Position numbers and translations under genes: made by a program. Under the pieces are notes generated by a model that did not search any database, had not been told where the DNA came from, and saw nothing but the letters and a program-made list of their open reading frames with translations. From Clavelina lepadiformis (Eukaryota > Chordata > Ascidiacea > Aplousobranchia > Clavelinidae), in assembly GCF_947623445.1 (NCBI RefSeq), contig NC_135244.1, forward strand, positions 2,480,001 through 2,544,000: a stretch of 64,000 nt of DNA. The letters run 5' to 3'. Below are positions 9,775-22,481 of this stretch, piece after piece; the first letter of the stretch is position 1; each line of letters starts with the position of its first letter.

Positions 9775-11996
9775 ATGTCTTACAAAGTCAACGCTGACAG
9801 TTCTACAGCTGCAAGTTTAGCAGAAATGGTTAGTACCCAGACACCCTACAACGAAAGCACAAACCCCTATGTGCTGTATGGGGATGGCTGGGTACCTGAT
9901 CACATTGAAATTGTCAGCAGAGGATATTACACATTTCTTGCAGTTTACATGACGGTTCTTTTCATTTTGTCCTGCTCCTTTAATAGCGTCGTGATTGTGG
10001 CGACTATAAAATACAAAGTAAGTTGTTCCTAGGCCTTTTATTTAGGCATCTATTACCTTTGACAAAAACGTACTGGAAAATTGGATATTTTTATAATCTT
10101 CTAAAATCATTTATTGTAAAGAGAAAAATATATACGCATTTTCTATGTTTTTTAGGAACTTAGAAAGCCCATCAATTACATTATAGTCAACCTTGCAGTG
10201 GCCGACTTAGCCAGTGCATCAAGTGGGTGCTTGATTGCTATCTTTACCAACGCAGTCGGATACTTTTACTTGGGAAAATATGTCTGCCAATTCGCAGGAT
10301 ATACGGTGTCTATTTTTAGTAAGTGCAAACAACACATGGTATTACTGTACTATTATGGGCTATAAAAGTGTTAGACGGTTTACCATATGCGTAGTTAATT
10401 GTTCAAGGTTTGATTTTAAAAAAATATTTAACTAAAGTAAAATGACTAAATTGACATTTTGTAGGCATCGTGAGCCTGCTGTCAATTTCTGTGATGGCAT
10501 TTGAGCGTTTTGTTGTAATCTGTAAACCGTTTGGACCCAGACAGATTGGACACAAAGACGCATTGTTAGGTACATGGGATACATTTGAAATGAATTTTCA
10601 GTTAAATATAATTAATCTATGCACACTTCAAACTGTTGCAAATGAATAATGTATATAGAGTGAACGCTTGTCTTTTACTTAATGACTAATAATAATCTGA
10701 TATATCGTTGCTCTTTTTGATTTTTGTTGATGGGTATTGACCATGCAGGCATAGCATTTACATGGGTATGGTCGACAGTTTGGAACACACCTTCTTTGGT
10801 TTTGTGGGATGGATATGTCCCTGAGGGCGTGGGCACAAGCTGTGGTCCAAATTGGTTTACCAAAGACGAAAGGTTATATGTATTTTCCATTTTCATCAAT
10901 GTTTTTAAAGCAGAGTTAAGACAAGTTTTTGTGGCAGTTGGTGTGGTCTATACTTCATGTTAAAATGTTAACTTATTATATTGTTGTAGAGAAAGGACTT
11001 ACTTAGTGATTTATTTCAACACCTGTTTCTTTATTCCCTTGACTGTAATAATACTTTGCTATGGGAAAATGATTGCCTTCCTACGTCGGGTAATATTAAC
11101 TTTAATAAACAAAAGTTTCATCAAACCCTATTTAACTAAATTAAATAATGATTATTGAAGTAAAAAATATATGTATTTGTTTTGGAATAACAAGACGATT
11201 AGATTAAATTTTTTATTTACTTTTTTAAGTTACATTTGGAAATGAACGTTGTTTTCTCAGTTTAACAGAAATAGCTCTCTCCCCGAAAATACGAGAGCAG
11301 ATACACAAGTTGCAAAGATGGTCATACTAATGGTCGTTGCATTTTTGCTCGCTTGGTCGCCCTATGCTGGTTTTGCCATGTATAACGTCTTCAATCCGGA
11401 TTCACAAGTAAATAGTTGCATAACTCAGAGCTTATACTTTTGCTCTTGAAGCGATAGATATATGAACGATTGCTTTCATAATAGACCTATATGTATTGTA
11501 CACCAGATATAACTTTTTCTTTTTACTTTATTTTAGATGGATTTTGCTTTGGGAAGCATCCCGGCATATTTTGCCAAATCAGCTTTTATATACAACCCCT
11601 TGATATATGTTGGTCTAAATCGACAGGTATAGGCCTAGAATGCTTACAGACAATTCCGATTTTTAAATATAGCTTTTCTGTAACATGCTTAATAATATAG
11701 GCTACTACTCATACATATTTATAGATAATTTTATTTGTGCATGTTTATATAACCTATTTATATATTTATGAACATTTAAACCTACTTTTAGATATTTTGA
11801 TTGATGCATATTTATGCATTTATAAATATTTATATGCATAATTAGAAATATTTCGTGTTTGTTAACTTTTCAGTTCCGCAAATGCGTCATTCGACTATTT
11901 TTCGGTGAATCGAGAAAACGAAACGAAACATCAGCAACAGACAAGTTACAGGCAACTTTCACTACAGGACACTTACAACAGACGACAAGTGTGTGA
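9775..11996 (+). CDS. Opsin A, intact visual-type opsin (8 exons, 364 aa)
   Basis: G-protein-coupled photoreceptor of the rhodopsin family, expected in photoreceptor membranes with retinal bound as a Schiff base. Exons: 9775-10017, 10156-10318, 10465-10569, 10749-10872, 10990-11089, 11261-11407, 11537-11626, 11874-11996. All borders are GT/AG and the reading frame is continuous. Seen: N-glycosylation site NES near the N terminus, LAVADL in TM2, Cys125 and Cys202 for the conserved disulfide, ERF (149-151) in place of ERY, Glu196 at the bovine Glu181 position, WSPY in TM6, Lys308 (FAKSA) for retinal, NPLIY in TM7, and a short Ser/Thr-rich tail. The bovine Glu113 position is Ala128. The start may be Met1 or Met19; the second matches the only start available in opsins B and D and has the better context. 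It lies tail-to-tail with opsin B. Confidence 0.92.
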
Positions 11997-13400
11997 GTAA
12001 GAAGAAAGGCGGACTTGTACAAATATTTCTGTATAGGTTTATATATTTATACCAGGGATATGTCGGATCCGAGCTCAAACGTTCGGCATGTTTGCCAACG
12101 TATTTCAGTATTGGGGATGTATGTGACAGATGAGACAAAAAACATTATGCATCGTCACCAATATGCTAAAGGAATTTTAAAATATTTTCAATCTGTGATT
12201 CCACTGTTTCATCTGACAACTATATAAAAACTGTAATTAAAAAATCCAAACTTAATATTTTGTCACTCTACTCCGTTAAATCTGGGATCTTTAAAACAGA
12301 CCAAGTGGAGCTTGAAAATTATTAACTGAAAATTATTGTGTATCAGCGAACTTCTAGCAAATACCAATTAAACGAGCTTAAGTTCTAAATGATGGTATGT
12401 ATTGGAACATTGAAAAGTTTAACATAGAACTCGGTCATTTAGCTTGCATAGTTTTTGATTTTGGCAGTAAATATGTTATTCCAGATCATTTTAAACTCGT
12501 GTATTTTATTCCATTTTATTTCTAATGTGTGTCTTCAATAACTTTCCAGTTAATTCGTAAATGATAGCTTTGTCTACACTTCAATGTCTAAATAAAATAT
12601 GCATACATATTGTACATACATACATACATATTTTATGTACACAAGGATTCTGAAAAAGGTATCTTTTTATCTTGTTTGCATCGTACATTTTGTATTGTAT
12701 TTACGTCTTCACAAATTTTGCTGGCATAGTTCTTATATAAACGTAAATTTCTGTTTAATGTATAAACATTTGTGTGCGTTTCTTTTTGATTTTACATGTA
12801 TAAACATTCTGATTTACCATTCTTTTCAGTTTGGTTTCGTCTAATTAGGACCAATTTCACTTTAATGCAATCTAGAATTTGATATAAGTCAGAATTTATA
12901 TTGTTAGTGTATGCATGCACTTCGTTTAAGTGCTAATGCTGTAGAAAAGAAATCTTGGTTGTGAAATTTGTTTCGCTTTAAAGCTAATTATTTGAAAATC
13001 TTTTTTGAAAATCGTTTTCAGTGTTATGATAAAGAAATACGTTTACATACTGATGCGCTTACCACGCACAGGCAGTGTTTATAAATAGAAATTAGTAAAA
13101 CAATGACATACAAAGTATTTTCGTCAAAATCTTTACAATATAGGCTAAACCGAAAAGCAGTTACATAAATTTAACATTTTATTTTGAAATACACACACCT
13201 GCATGCACAAAATAACAACAAACAAAGAATTGAAATGTCGAATTTACAGAAAATAACGCCGTTCGGTAAATAATTTAAAACGCGATAAATTTTTCATCCT
13301 AACTTGACTCTACAAACTTTCAAAGTTATTTAAAATTTTCAAAACTATTGACAAATCTTATAAGTTTTACGCGGCTATACTTTTTATGAGGTGAAATAAT
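11997..13400. other. 3' region between convergent opsins A and B
   Basis: A candidate poly(A) signal AATAAA for opsin A lies at 12591. One for opsin B on the minus strand lies at 13178-13183. No other gene was seen. Confidence 0.4.
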
Positions 13401-14312
13401 TTAAAAAGTAGTTTCTTGCATTCCGACGTTTTTTCGTCTGGGCCTGGGCTCTGTTCGTTCACCGACAAACATTTGGATGACGTATTTGCGAAACTATATA
13501 CACAAAAAATTTCTCGAGTTTTAGCGTTAAAATATCTATCTTATAGACGCAAAACTTTTATAAAAATTTCAAAAACTACCTTTCGATTTAAGCCGACATA
13601 TATCAAGGGGTTGCATACATAAGACGACTTGGCGAAGTATGCTGGGATACTGGCGAAAGCGTATCTCATCTAAAATGCATATACATGGATATAGGGCATG
13701 AATTTTGCCGAAGCATTGTTCATAGATTTAGAAATTTCTTTTGTAAAAAACATAAACGCCCATACAATAGCAACCTTGCATTCATTTAAGTGAATAAGTG
13801 CAAAAACAACTTTATTTAGAATTAGAAGTGAATTAGGGTAAAGTGGCAAAAGTATTTTGGAAAAAATTGTTATGAAAAATCATCGTCAAAAGTTGGTTAA
13901 AAAGATCAAAGCAAAGCTTAATTTGTGATCTCTGTACATTAACGTTAGGAATTGCACATTGTAACAACTTGCAAATTCAAACGTTGTACTCTTCAGAATT
14001 TTTGGATTAAGAAAAGAATTGCGCCCACATAAGGAATGAGTTCTGAAGAATTACTGCTTCAAAACTCTTTTGCAATGTAATTTTCCAACAGACCCGAAGC
14101 TTCATGTCTGACAGAATCCCGCCTTTAAGAACATCTTAACATACCTATGCTCTTTCATTCACTGTATATCTAGCATCCACTTTCTTTTTAAAGTAGCGAC
14201 TGTAGCGATAACCTAAAAATACAATCAAGCAGTTGGACTCATTTAGGAATTTTTGACTTTGTCACTTGGGCTGTAGCTGCATGCTGTTGAGCTAGAGGTC
14301 TACGGTCTAGGC

Positions 14313-16887
14313 CAGGGTTGTCCAAACTTTTTTCACTAAGGGCAGTGTGCTAAAATGTTGACCAGTGTCCACAGGCCAACAAAAAAAATTTTTCAAAAGG
14401 CATGATATATTAGATCGATTTAGGGGTATATTAGGGGCGCTGAGTCCGAAAATGCTATTACTTTTGCTGAACTTGCTCTATTTTTTGAGATATTTCTTCT
14501 TCCTACATATCCCATGAAAAGTTAGAAATGTATGCTAGTGAGTAACAAACAAACTTACAAAGCGTACTTTAGCATGGAGTTGGGAGATCAACATAAATTC
14601 TGGGCACCTCACATGGTCTGCAAGCACTGAAACTCACAGGTCACTGAAACTCACACCTCACAGGTCTGCACTGAAACTTTGCGCTTATGAACTCGCGGTA
14701 AAGTCAAATCTATTCCATTTGGAATCCCTATGGTTTGGCGCGAGCCTAAGAATCACCATGAATGACATGTCAGGTTGGAACCTAACCAAGAAGAAGTCAT
14801 GGCACTACCCCAAGATTGACTCTGCTTTACGGCCAGTTGCAGACTGCCCTAAAATTCCTGTTCCCGTTTTTACATCCCTGCCAGATCTGATTTCGGATGA
14901 AGCTGCGATGTTGGATGTAGTGGAAGATGAAGATGGCAATATTAGCAGCTGTAGCAACTGCAGTGACACCGACTCCGACAACATCAGAGTAAACCGAAGC
15001 CTTTTACTCAAGATCAGCTGAACGACCTAGTTCGTGATTTATGTTTATCTAAAAAGGGTCTGAAGTTCTGGCTTCTCGCCTCCGTGATCATAACATTCTT
15101 GATTCGGCAACAAAAATAACGTTTTACCGGGACAGAGAAGAAATGTTAATGCAATTTTTCTCTCAAGAAGATAATTTTGTTTACTGTAATAACATCGAAG
15201 GACTTCTTTCATCTATGGGTCTACTTGAATATAAACCAGAAGAATGGAGGTTATTCATTGACAGCTCCAAAAAAAGTTTGAAATGTGTGCTACTTCACCG
15301 CGGAAATAAGTTTGCCAGTGGTCCAATTGGCCACTCAGTTTTTTTAAACGAACACTACCAAAGTGTAAAGATGGTCCTGAAGAAACTCTCTTATACTGAG
15401 CATAACTGGGAGATATGCGTTGATTTGAAAATGGTCAACTTTCTCTTAGGACAACAAGGCGGTTACACCAAATATCCCAGCTTTATTTGTTACTGCGTAA
15501 ATGAGCATAACATTGTAAATGAACCTTTGGCCAGTCGTGATCGCATCATTTTACCCCCATTGCACATCAAATTGGGTTTGATGAAACAATTTGTCAAGTT
15601 CCTTAGATAAAGATGGTGCTTGTTTTGATTACCTGTGCAAAGTATTTCCTGGTCTGAGTATTGAAAAGCTGAAAGCAGGAATTTTTGATGGGCCACAAAA
15701 ACGAAAATTAATTAAACATCAAGTTTTTCCATCACATATGACTGAAATTGAGAAGGCAGCCTGGCACTCTTTCGTTGCAGCTGTAAAAGGATTCCTTTGA
15801 AACACAAAAGCAAGCAACTATGTGGATCTCGTAGAAGTGATGCTTACGAACTTTCAAGCTCTTGGACCAAGGATGAGCATAAAAGTTCACTATCTATTCA
15901 GTCACTTGGATCGCTTCCTTGAAAACCTCGGAAATATGAGTGAGGAACAAGGTGAAAAGTTTCACCAAGATATCAAACTAATGGAAGAGAGATATCAAGG
16001 TAGATCAGATACTCACATGATGGTAGAACACTGCTGGTGCCTAATGCGAAGCTGTCCACAAGAAGACTACAGGCGAATGTCGTAGGCTACAAGAGGACTT
16101 TCCTGCAGATGACTTCAAGCTAATTTGAGTAAACAACTAGAGTGCATCTAAGAACTTCACTAATGCACATCTTAAGATGGATACATTTCTTCGTAAAGTG
16201 TTTTAATTGCTTTGAATACTTCGTGGTAAATGAAAAAATTGATTGCTTGTTCATTTCGTCTGTTTTTACAAATTGTCGTCTTTCTTGTGTAGGCTTAATA
16301 TCTCAAAAACTAGAGCCAATTTGCAAAACTTAATGACATTTTCTAGCTCAGCGCTCCTGATATACTCTAAAATCGTTCTTACCTTCCATTCCAAAATTTT
16401 TTGTTGGCCAGTGTTATGTACGTGCATTCGAAAAGTTCTTTTGGTTCTGCCCTATTTGATGTAGCACATAATAGCACTTAACACTCATAATAGCACTAAC
16501 ACTTAATAGCACTCATAATAGCACAACTGCAGTGTACAGGCACTACAGGGTCTCGTTACAGGTGGGACTATAAGAAATTACAGCATTGCAAAGTTCTTGT
16601 GGTATGTAATTTTTAAATTTTTACGCACTGCCTGCTCAATAACGTACCGTAACTTAGGTATCCTTACAACTAATGAATGCAAGTTAATGATTACCTCTAA
16701 ATGCTTGGAAAAATAATTTGCACCTGAATAGTGTGAAGTTGAACAGTTTTATAGCTTGAACCATATTGAATTAAAGTTTGTTAGAGTTAAAATTCGAACG
16801 TTTGTTTCTTATTTCTTTATCTTTGGTACGAAGTTACGTACGAGCTCAATAATAAACATGTGCCGGGCAGTAACTTGGACACCCCTG
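14313..16887 (+). mobile_element. DNA transposon with hAT-like ends inside opsin B intron 6
   Basis: The left end reads CAGGGTTGTCCAAACTT and the right end, on the opposite strand, reads CAGGGGTGTCCAAGTTACT, so the termini are inverted repeats. Flanks are GTCTAGGC (14305-14312) and CTCTAGGC (16889-16896, one base after the end), an imperfect 8-bp target duplication as hAT elements make. It carries a decayed protein-coding region on the plus strand. It is inserted antisense to opsin B. Confidence 0.8.
14719..16085 (+). pseudogene. Transposon-borne protein, decayed
   Basis: The stretches encode a protein type I know from gene models in many invertebrate genomes. It shows an acidic N-terminal part, then EWRLFIDSSKKSLK, a GQQGGYTKYPSF segment, PPLHIKLGLMKQFVK, EKAAWHSF, MSIKVHYLFSHLDRF and EEQGEKFHQDI followed by MEERYQG. 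Conserved acidic residues suggest a DDE-type recombinase, but I cannot assign a superfamily. I do not see a BED finger or the usual hAT dimerisation region. The frame is broken in about three places. It is not an expressed host gene. Confidence 0.7.
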
Positions 16888-18985
16888 ACTCTAGGCTACG
16901 ACAGTAAGAAATTGCTCAAAAATCACCGAAGAAAAAATATCGTTAACGGTCGTGTTGAACCTGATTTTATTTTTATGTCAATACCTACAGCTTTGCCTTT
17001 GCAATAAAAAATATAAATCTACAAAAAATGGAAACAATAAAGAGAAAGCCGACTTCGGACTAAAAAGAGCTAAAAAATTTTTTTGTTCGGAAAAACCTTA
17101 GTCAGAAAAACAAAGCTCAGAAAAACACTTTCATTAAATTTCTCATTTTCCCAAGCAATCGTCTTTGTGACGCATAATAGTCGGCTAAGTATGATGTAAT
17201 AAATTTTGCTAAACATGTTGCAATGACTGTCAAAGATAAGGGCAACATGCTTGTAGTGATAACTTTTTAATCTTAAAACAAAAAAAATTATTATTATAAA
17301 GATAAAGATAAACTTGTTGTAAAGATAAACTTGTTCTGGCGCTGGATTAAGCATAACTGTTTACTTGTGAGTCCGGATAAGCGATCCTATGCAGGGCAAA
17401 AACGGCATACGGCGACCAGGCAAACAAAAACGCAGCAAACATAATTGCGGTCAGTTTTATAACTTTGTTTTCCGCTCTTGTATTTTCAGGAAGTGAATTA
17501 TTTCTGGCAAACTGAAAGAAAGTTAAGTCCGCGTTAACTTATTATTTGAGACGATTGATGAACTTTATTTTTCTTAAAGCTTATATCGACAACTTTTAAA
17601 ATATTATACCTGACGTAATGAGAAGACGATTTTTCCGTAGCAAAGTAAAATTACAGTCAAGGGAATGAAACAACATGCAAAGAAATAAGTCAGCAAGTAC
17701 TTTCTTTCTCTATAGTAACAAAACTGCAACACTTTCTTTGCACAAGCGGCGTACATAAGATAAAACTAAATTACCGTACATTAAAATATCCTTCTATTGA
17801 TTATATTAGCTTTTATTTATTAATTAATATACCGTATATGTATATATATATTATTTATATTTATTTAGTATTATTCTTCCAGAAAAAAATTTTCTTTCGT
17901 TTCTTGTTTTACAACTTTGGTAGAATATTCGGTAAAAAGAAAACTAAATTTTACCTCAAACCTTCGGAAAACCAGTTCGGTGCACAACTTGTGCCAACGC
18001 CCTCAGGGACATATCCATCCCACAAAAGCAAAGGCGGTGTGTTCCAAATTATCGACCATGTCCATGTAAATGCTATGCCTGGTCAATACCAGTCAATAAA
18101 AATCAGTTAGAGCAATGATATATCAGATTATTATTAACGTTAATAAAATATTTAATATCATTTTTGAGACAAGACTGTTGACTGTTATAAATTGCTGTTT
18201 GTATACAACAGTTTGACTTTTATTGTTAAAACAAATTACTTCAAAAATCTCTCCTACCTAATAAAGCTTGCATGCGGCCAAATCGTCTGGATCCAAACGG
18301 TTTACAAATTACAACAAAACGCTTAAATGCCATCACAGAGATCGAAAGTAGACTCACGATGCCTAAAAGAACATCCAAGTTAATTTATATTTATCAAAAT
18401 TTACTCAAAACCGAGATGAGTTTATGACGGCTAACTGTGTGTGAATTAACTCAGTTATTTTAGAATTAACGGTAGCAGTAACGTATATTGGTTGCAATTA
18501 CTAGAAATAGACACTGTATATCCTAAAAATTAGCAGACATATTTTCCCAAGTAAAAGTACCCGACTGCGTTGGTAAAGATAGGAATCGTGCATCCAATTA
18601 AAGTACTGGCTAAGTCGGCCACTGCAAGGTTGACTATAATGTAATTGATGGGTTTTCTAAGTTCCTAAGATAGAAAAAAAATCAGTTTTCGTGAACTTCT
18701 ATTACTGTATAAAGTTGAAACATTACAAAAATGTGTATTGCGTTTACACATCTTTCCCAACAAAGCATTCAATGAAAAACCCTTAAAACTTACTTGGTAT
18801 TTTATAGTTGCCACAATCACGACTCCGTTGAGGAAGCAGGACAAAATGAAAAGAACCGTCATGTAAACTGCAAGAAATGTGTAATATCCTCTGCTGACAA
18901 TTTCAATGTGATCAGGTACCCAGCCATCCCCATACAGCACATAGGGGTTTGTGCTTTCGTTGTAGGGTGTCTGGGTACTAACCAT

Positions 18986-20790
18986 TTCTGTTAAACTAAT
19001 GTTGTGGAAGGATTATTATTGACTTTGTAAGTCGCAACAGGGTTTATTTATGCTGTAAAATTAACTAAATGTAACAACGAGATAAAGGTTAAATTATATT
19101 GGTTAATGTTCACACTTCAAATATATTTTTTTGTGTATTCTTTACATCAATTTTAAAATAATACGATAAATATGATAATGTAGGCATTTATAGGTTCCAT
19201 CCAATATAATCAAAGGTCATTTTAGAAGCAAATGTACATTTCTGATAAACAGGTCTCTTTCAAAAATTTGAAGACTTAATTGAATTAACTACATAGGATT
19301 AAACCATAATTTTTCCTGCAAGCGATACATTAACATTTTTCCCCTGTCTAAGTTTGTGCTGTACCTTTAAAAATAAGCTATAGTTGAAAAACATTACTGT
19401 TTTCAATCTTAACCATTATTAACAATACAATTCCTGCTTGCTTTTTGAATATTCGTATATTCACCTAAATTATGTTTTGTCCCAAATTGCTGACGACAAC
19501 AAACACATGGCAAGGAACAAATACATAAAATAAACAATAACACGTAACAGGATAATGTAAACGCGCTTTTTTCTTACTGTTGTAACGAATTTTACAGAGA
19601 AGCGCTCTGTTAAACGTATGCACTCTACCACTCTACGCTCTATGACCTGTATCGGCCGTCGGTTGTAGTTTCGATATTTATTATCGCATACGAGATCTTT
19701 TATTTGCAAACGAAGTCGCTTGGAATAAGAATAATTTCGTCCTTAAATCCGTTCCCATTCACCCGATAAAGAAAACTAATGAACCTTACAGATATATTTC
19801 ATATTTTCTTGTTAACAAAGTTTTGACTTTTATGGAAAAAATATTTCTAATAGGCCGTTATGGTTACGATTACTTATTGATGACCATAAATGCTAAAGGA
19901 CAAGTCCAAAATAAAGTCGGCTTTGAATCAAAAAACTATACTGGAAAATAGATTCGCATTAATATAATCGCATTGTAATAAGGTAAAATAAAGGTTTACA
20001 GGTTGTCTGGTTATGTTTTTCTTAGCGGGTTTGCCGGTTCCATAATAACTGGCATAAAAACGTCAAATTTTTAACGAATAACTGAACTGTATAGTAAACA
20101 GAATTTTACTGTATTATAGAGTAACTATTGTAGATTTCACTGTAATGTAAGATATTGTATTGCAACTAATAGCATTGTGAAATTTTGTGTTGTAATATTG
20201 AATATAATGAACTCTTAATAATGTAAAAATGGTTTGTAATAGTAAAAAGCAGAACTAAGACAACCTTACCCTATCTTGATGTGCATTTATACATTTTTAA
20301 AACGATACAGCGACTGCTTTTTGCTTTCAATCGCAAACGCATACGTATCGACTACTAATTAAAACATAAGTTTCTGAATAACTTTACCCCATTTGACAGG
20401 AATATTCTTGATTACATCGGTAATGGTTGCATGCCTTGTTGACGGGATACGGTGTAAATTAATTCCCCTTGGCTTTGTTAATTTAGTCGTAGCAGTACAA
20501 TTGTTGGTCGCGGTTGCTAATTGAGTAGACCTAATCTCCCCATAGCATAGTCATTATATCAAAATTAAGCACATGTATGTCAATATGCATGGACTAGTAT
20601 AGACACGAAAAAGAACGCGAACGCATTTACTGAAAAGTTATCACACATCTCTTAGTACATCTGATCAAGCAAGCTGATGTTTGCGAAATCTCGTGCAGAA
20701 AAATTAAACATGAAAGTTAACTCTAGAGTGCCATCCAATGTGTTGCTTTTTATTTCGCGATATAAAGTTTGTAAAATATAGAAATCTTAA
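18986..20790. other. 5' flank of opsin B; nothing else recognised
   Basis: The sequence just upstream of the opsin B start (to about 19045) still resembles the extra N-terminal codons of opsin A but carries stops and no ATG, so opsin B starts at 18985. The remainder is AT-rich without supportable exons. Confidence 0.4.
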
Positions 20791-20895
20791 ATGCCGTTGC
20801 CAACGTTTAAAGACTTTGCTTTGGCAGCTTTAGCTGAAAATTTCTTGGAAGCAAAATATGAAGTAGTCGAATGTAGCGGTTTTCTGCGTATCTAA
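20791..20895 (+). pseudogene. ARH3 exon 1 relic
   Basis: A 34-codon frame beginning at ATG 20791 aligns with exon 1 of the ARH3 genes at 38641 and 45165. The first bases (CTTAAATG) and the series ALAALA, then a diverged stretch, then E-A-K-Y-E-V correspond to ALAALAGDCIGAEYEA. The key Glu of the Y-E pair is kept but the GDC turn is lost, and the frame ends in TAA where the genes continue to a splice donor. No further ARH3 exons follow. It is far more diverged than the 36-52 kb copies. It lies 1.8 kb from the 5' end of opsin B, in the divergent orientation that opsin D and ARH3 also have. Confidence 0.7.
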
Positions 20896-21127
20896 CCGGG
20901 CTCGTAAATCAGTGGGATCCCGGGGGCTCAAATCATCCTGGAAAATAAATTTCCACAAAATATTGTATTATCAATAAAACTTTTGCGTTAAACCAGAAAA
21001 ATTTACATATTAAACACCTTATACCAAAATATGCAAAAAATACATGACACAGACTGTCACCATAGAAACATTGTATAACAACAAAGAGATAAAGCGTAAG
21101 TAGGCTTAAAATGAGTATAGTGTAGGC

Positions 21128-21574
21128 CAGGGGTGGGCAAACTTTTTGTACTGAGGGCCGCATTAGAAAAAATGTTGCAGCCGGCGGGCCGCACACTCTC
21201 ATTACAAAGTAGGAAAATTTACCCGGTGTGTAAATAAACGCATATTCATATTAAATACAATTTTTGCATTTCACACTCAGTTACGTTTAAAGCTACGCAA
21301 TCTTCATCACAAAGGCCCTCGGTAGCCGCTACCGTATTTGTATTTTATGATCAAACAATTGAATCAAACAATGCGTGAGAAGTGTATGTTGCAATATATG
21401 CGCGACTGACGTGTGTGTGTTTACGCACTGAAAGTGAAGAGAAAAACACACTCGTAAAGGGAATAATATTTTGTCATGTAACCTGTTTAATTAAAACAAT
21501 AAGTGATGAGTAGGAGTTTCTGCAAGTGCCGGCGGGCCGCATGCGGCCCGCGGGCCGTAGTTTGCCCACCCCTG
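21128..21574. mobile_element. hAT-type MITE, 447 bp
   Basis: Terminal inverted repeats read CAGGGGTGGGCAAACT and its mirror (GTTTGCCCACCCCTG at the right). Both ends carry GGGCCGCA-rich subterminal sequence. The element is flanked by a perfect 8-bp target duplication GTGTAGGC (21120-21127 and 21575-21582), diagnostic of hAT transposition. No coding capacity; it would need a transposase in trans. Confidence 0.93.
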
Positions 21575-21582
21575 GTGTAGGC

Positions 21583-22481
21583 TATACTGTAAAATGCGAA
21601 GAATTCTGAATTGCATTCAAAATATATTCCAGTAGTAATTAATATTATATAACTGTAGGGGCAAGCCGACACAACACAGAAGAACACAAATTTCAATTAA
21701 ATTATGCAATTAAATTTGATTGAAATTGCAGCCTTTCACAACACTCAAACGCTAAATCACAATCGTGTGTGGTTTAAAACGTGAAAAGCTATATTTGACC
21801 ACAAATACAAAACTTAGCATGTTAAGTATTATTGCCACGTTTGAGATAAAAATAACTTCCACCGGGTACCAGCAATGTAATAAGACCACGAAAATAAAGC
21901 ACGAAGCGCCAATTTCAATGCTTAATGCAAAGCTTCGACTTCATATATTTAAAATGCTTTCTTTTCAGCATTATCATGACCATCATCTTTAAGAATTAGT
22001 TAGTGACTGAAATGCAATTTTTTATTAAGTTTTTTAACGCTTTGAACCTTTAGCAGAAGTTTTTGTGGATCTTTATGCTTAGCCATTTCCTTTCTTAGCG
22101 CGGTTATGGAAACCTTCCCCATATTTATTTGTTATAAGATGACATATTTTGACTTTTCTTTATTTCATGACATAACATTGACATCAATGAGAAAAATGCC
22201 AACTTCTGGTAGGTTAATAACAATTGAACTGTACAAAACGCAATGAAAGATTACTTAAAAAACTCTCTAAGAATAAATTTGTATCTTCTCAACGCCAACA
22301 GAAGAAACGTAATGATTTACATATGTACTGTAGGCCCTACATTTAGAATTTACGGTTAAAGAAGAAAAGGAAAACTACCAGCAATATACAGCCCACTGCG
22401 CCCATGCTCTCAAAATATAAACGTACATGTACGCAATATATACGGTATACTGAAAAATAACGCCGGTCTGACTTGTTTCTC
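21583..22481. other. 3' flank of opsin C; nothing recognised
   Basis: AT-rich sequence downstream of opsin C (minus strand). No exon, RNA gene or repeat is supported. Confidence 0.4.

Larger units (their letters stand above)
13401..18985 (-). pseudogene. Opsin B, complete but with one nonsense codon
   Basis: Exons on the minus strand: 18794-18985, 18502-18664, 18258-18362, 17955-18078, 17610-17709, 17365-17511, 13580-13669, 13401-13493. All splice sites and frames are preserved, and the layout equals opsin D (338 codons including stop). Two changes stand out. A TAA at 18530-18532 replaces the Gln codon right after the TM3 disulfide Cys, truncating the protein in TM3. The ERF motif reads KRF (Glu to Lys) in exon 3. 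The retinal Lys (FAKSS), the ECL2 Glu ([10 protein letters not shown]) and NPLIY remain. Intron 6 is 3.7 kb because a transposon sits in it at 14313-16887. So little decay suggests recent loss, a polymorphic null, or a sequence error at the stop. Confidence 0.9.
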
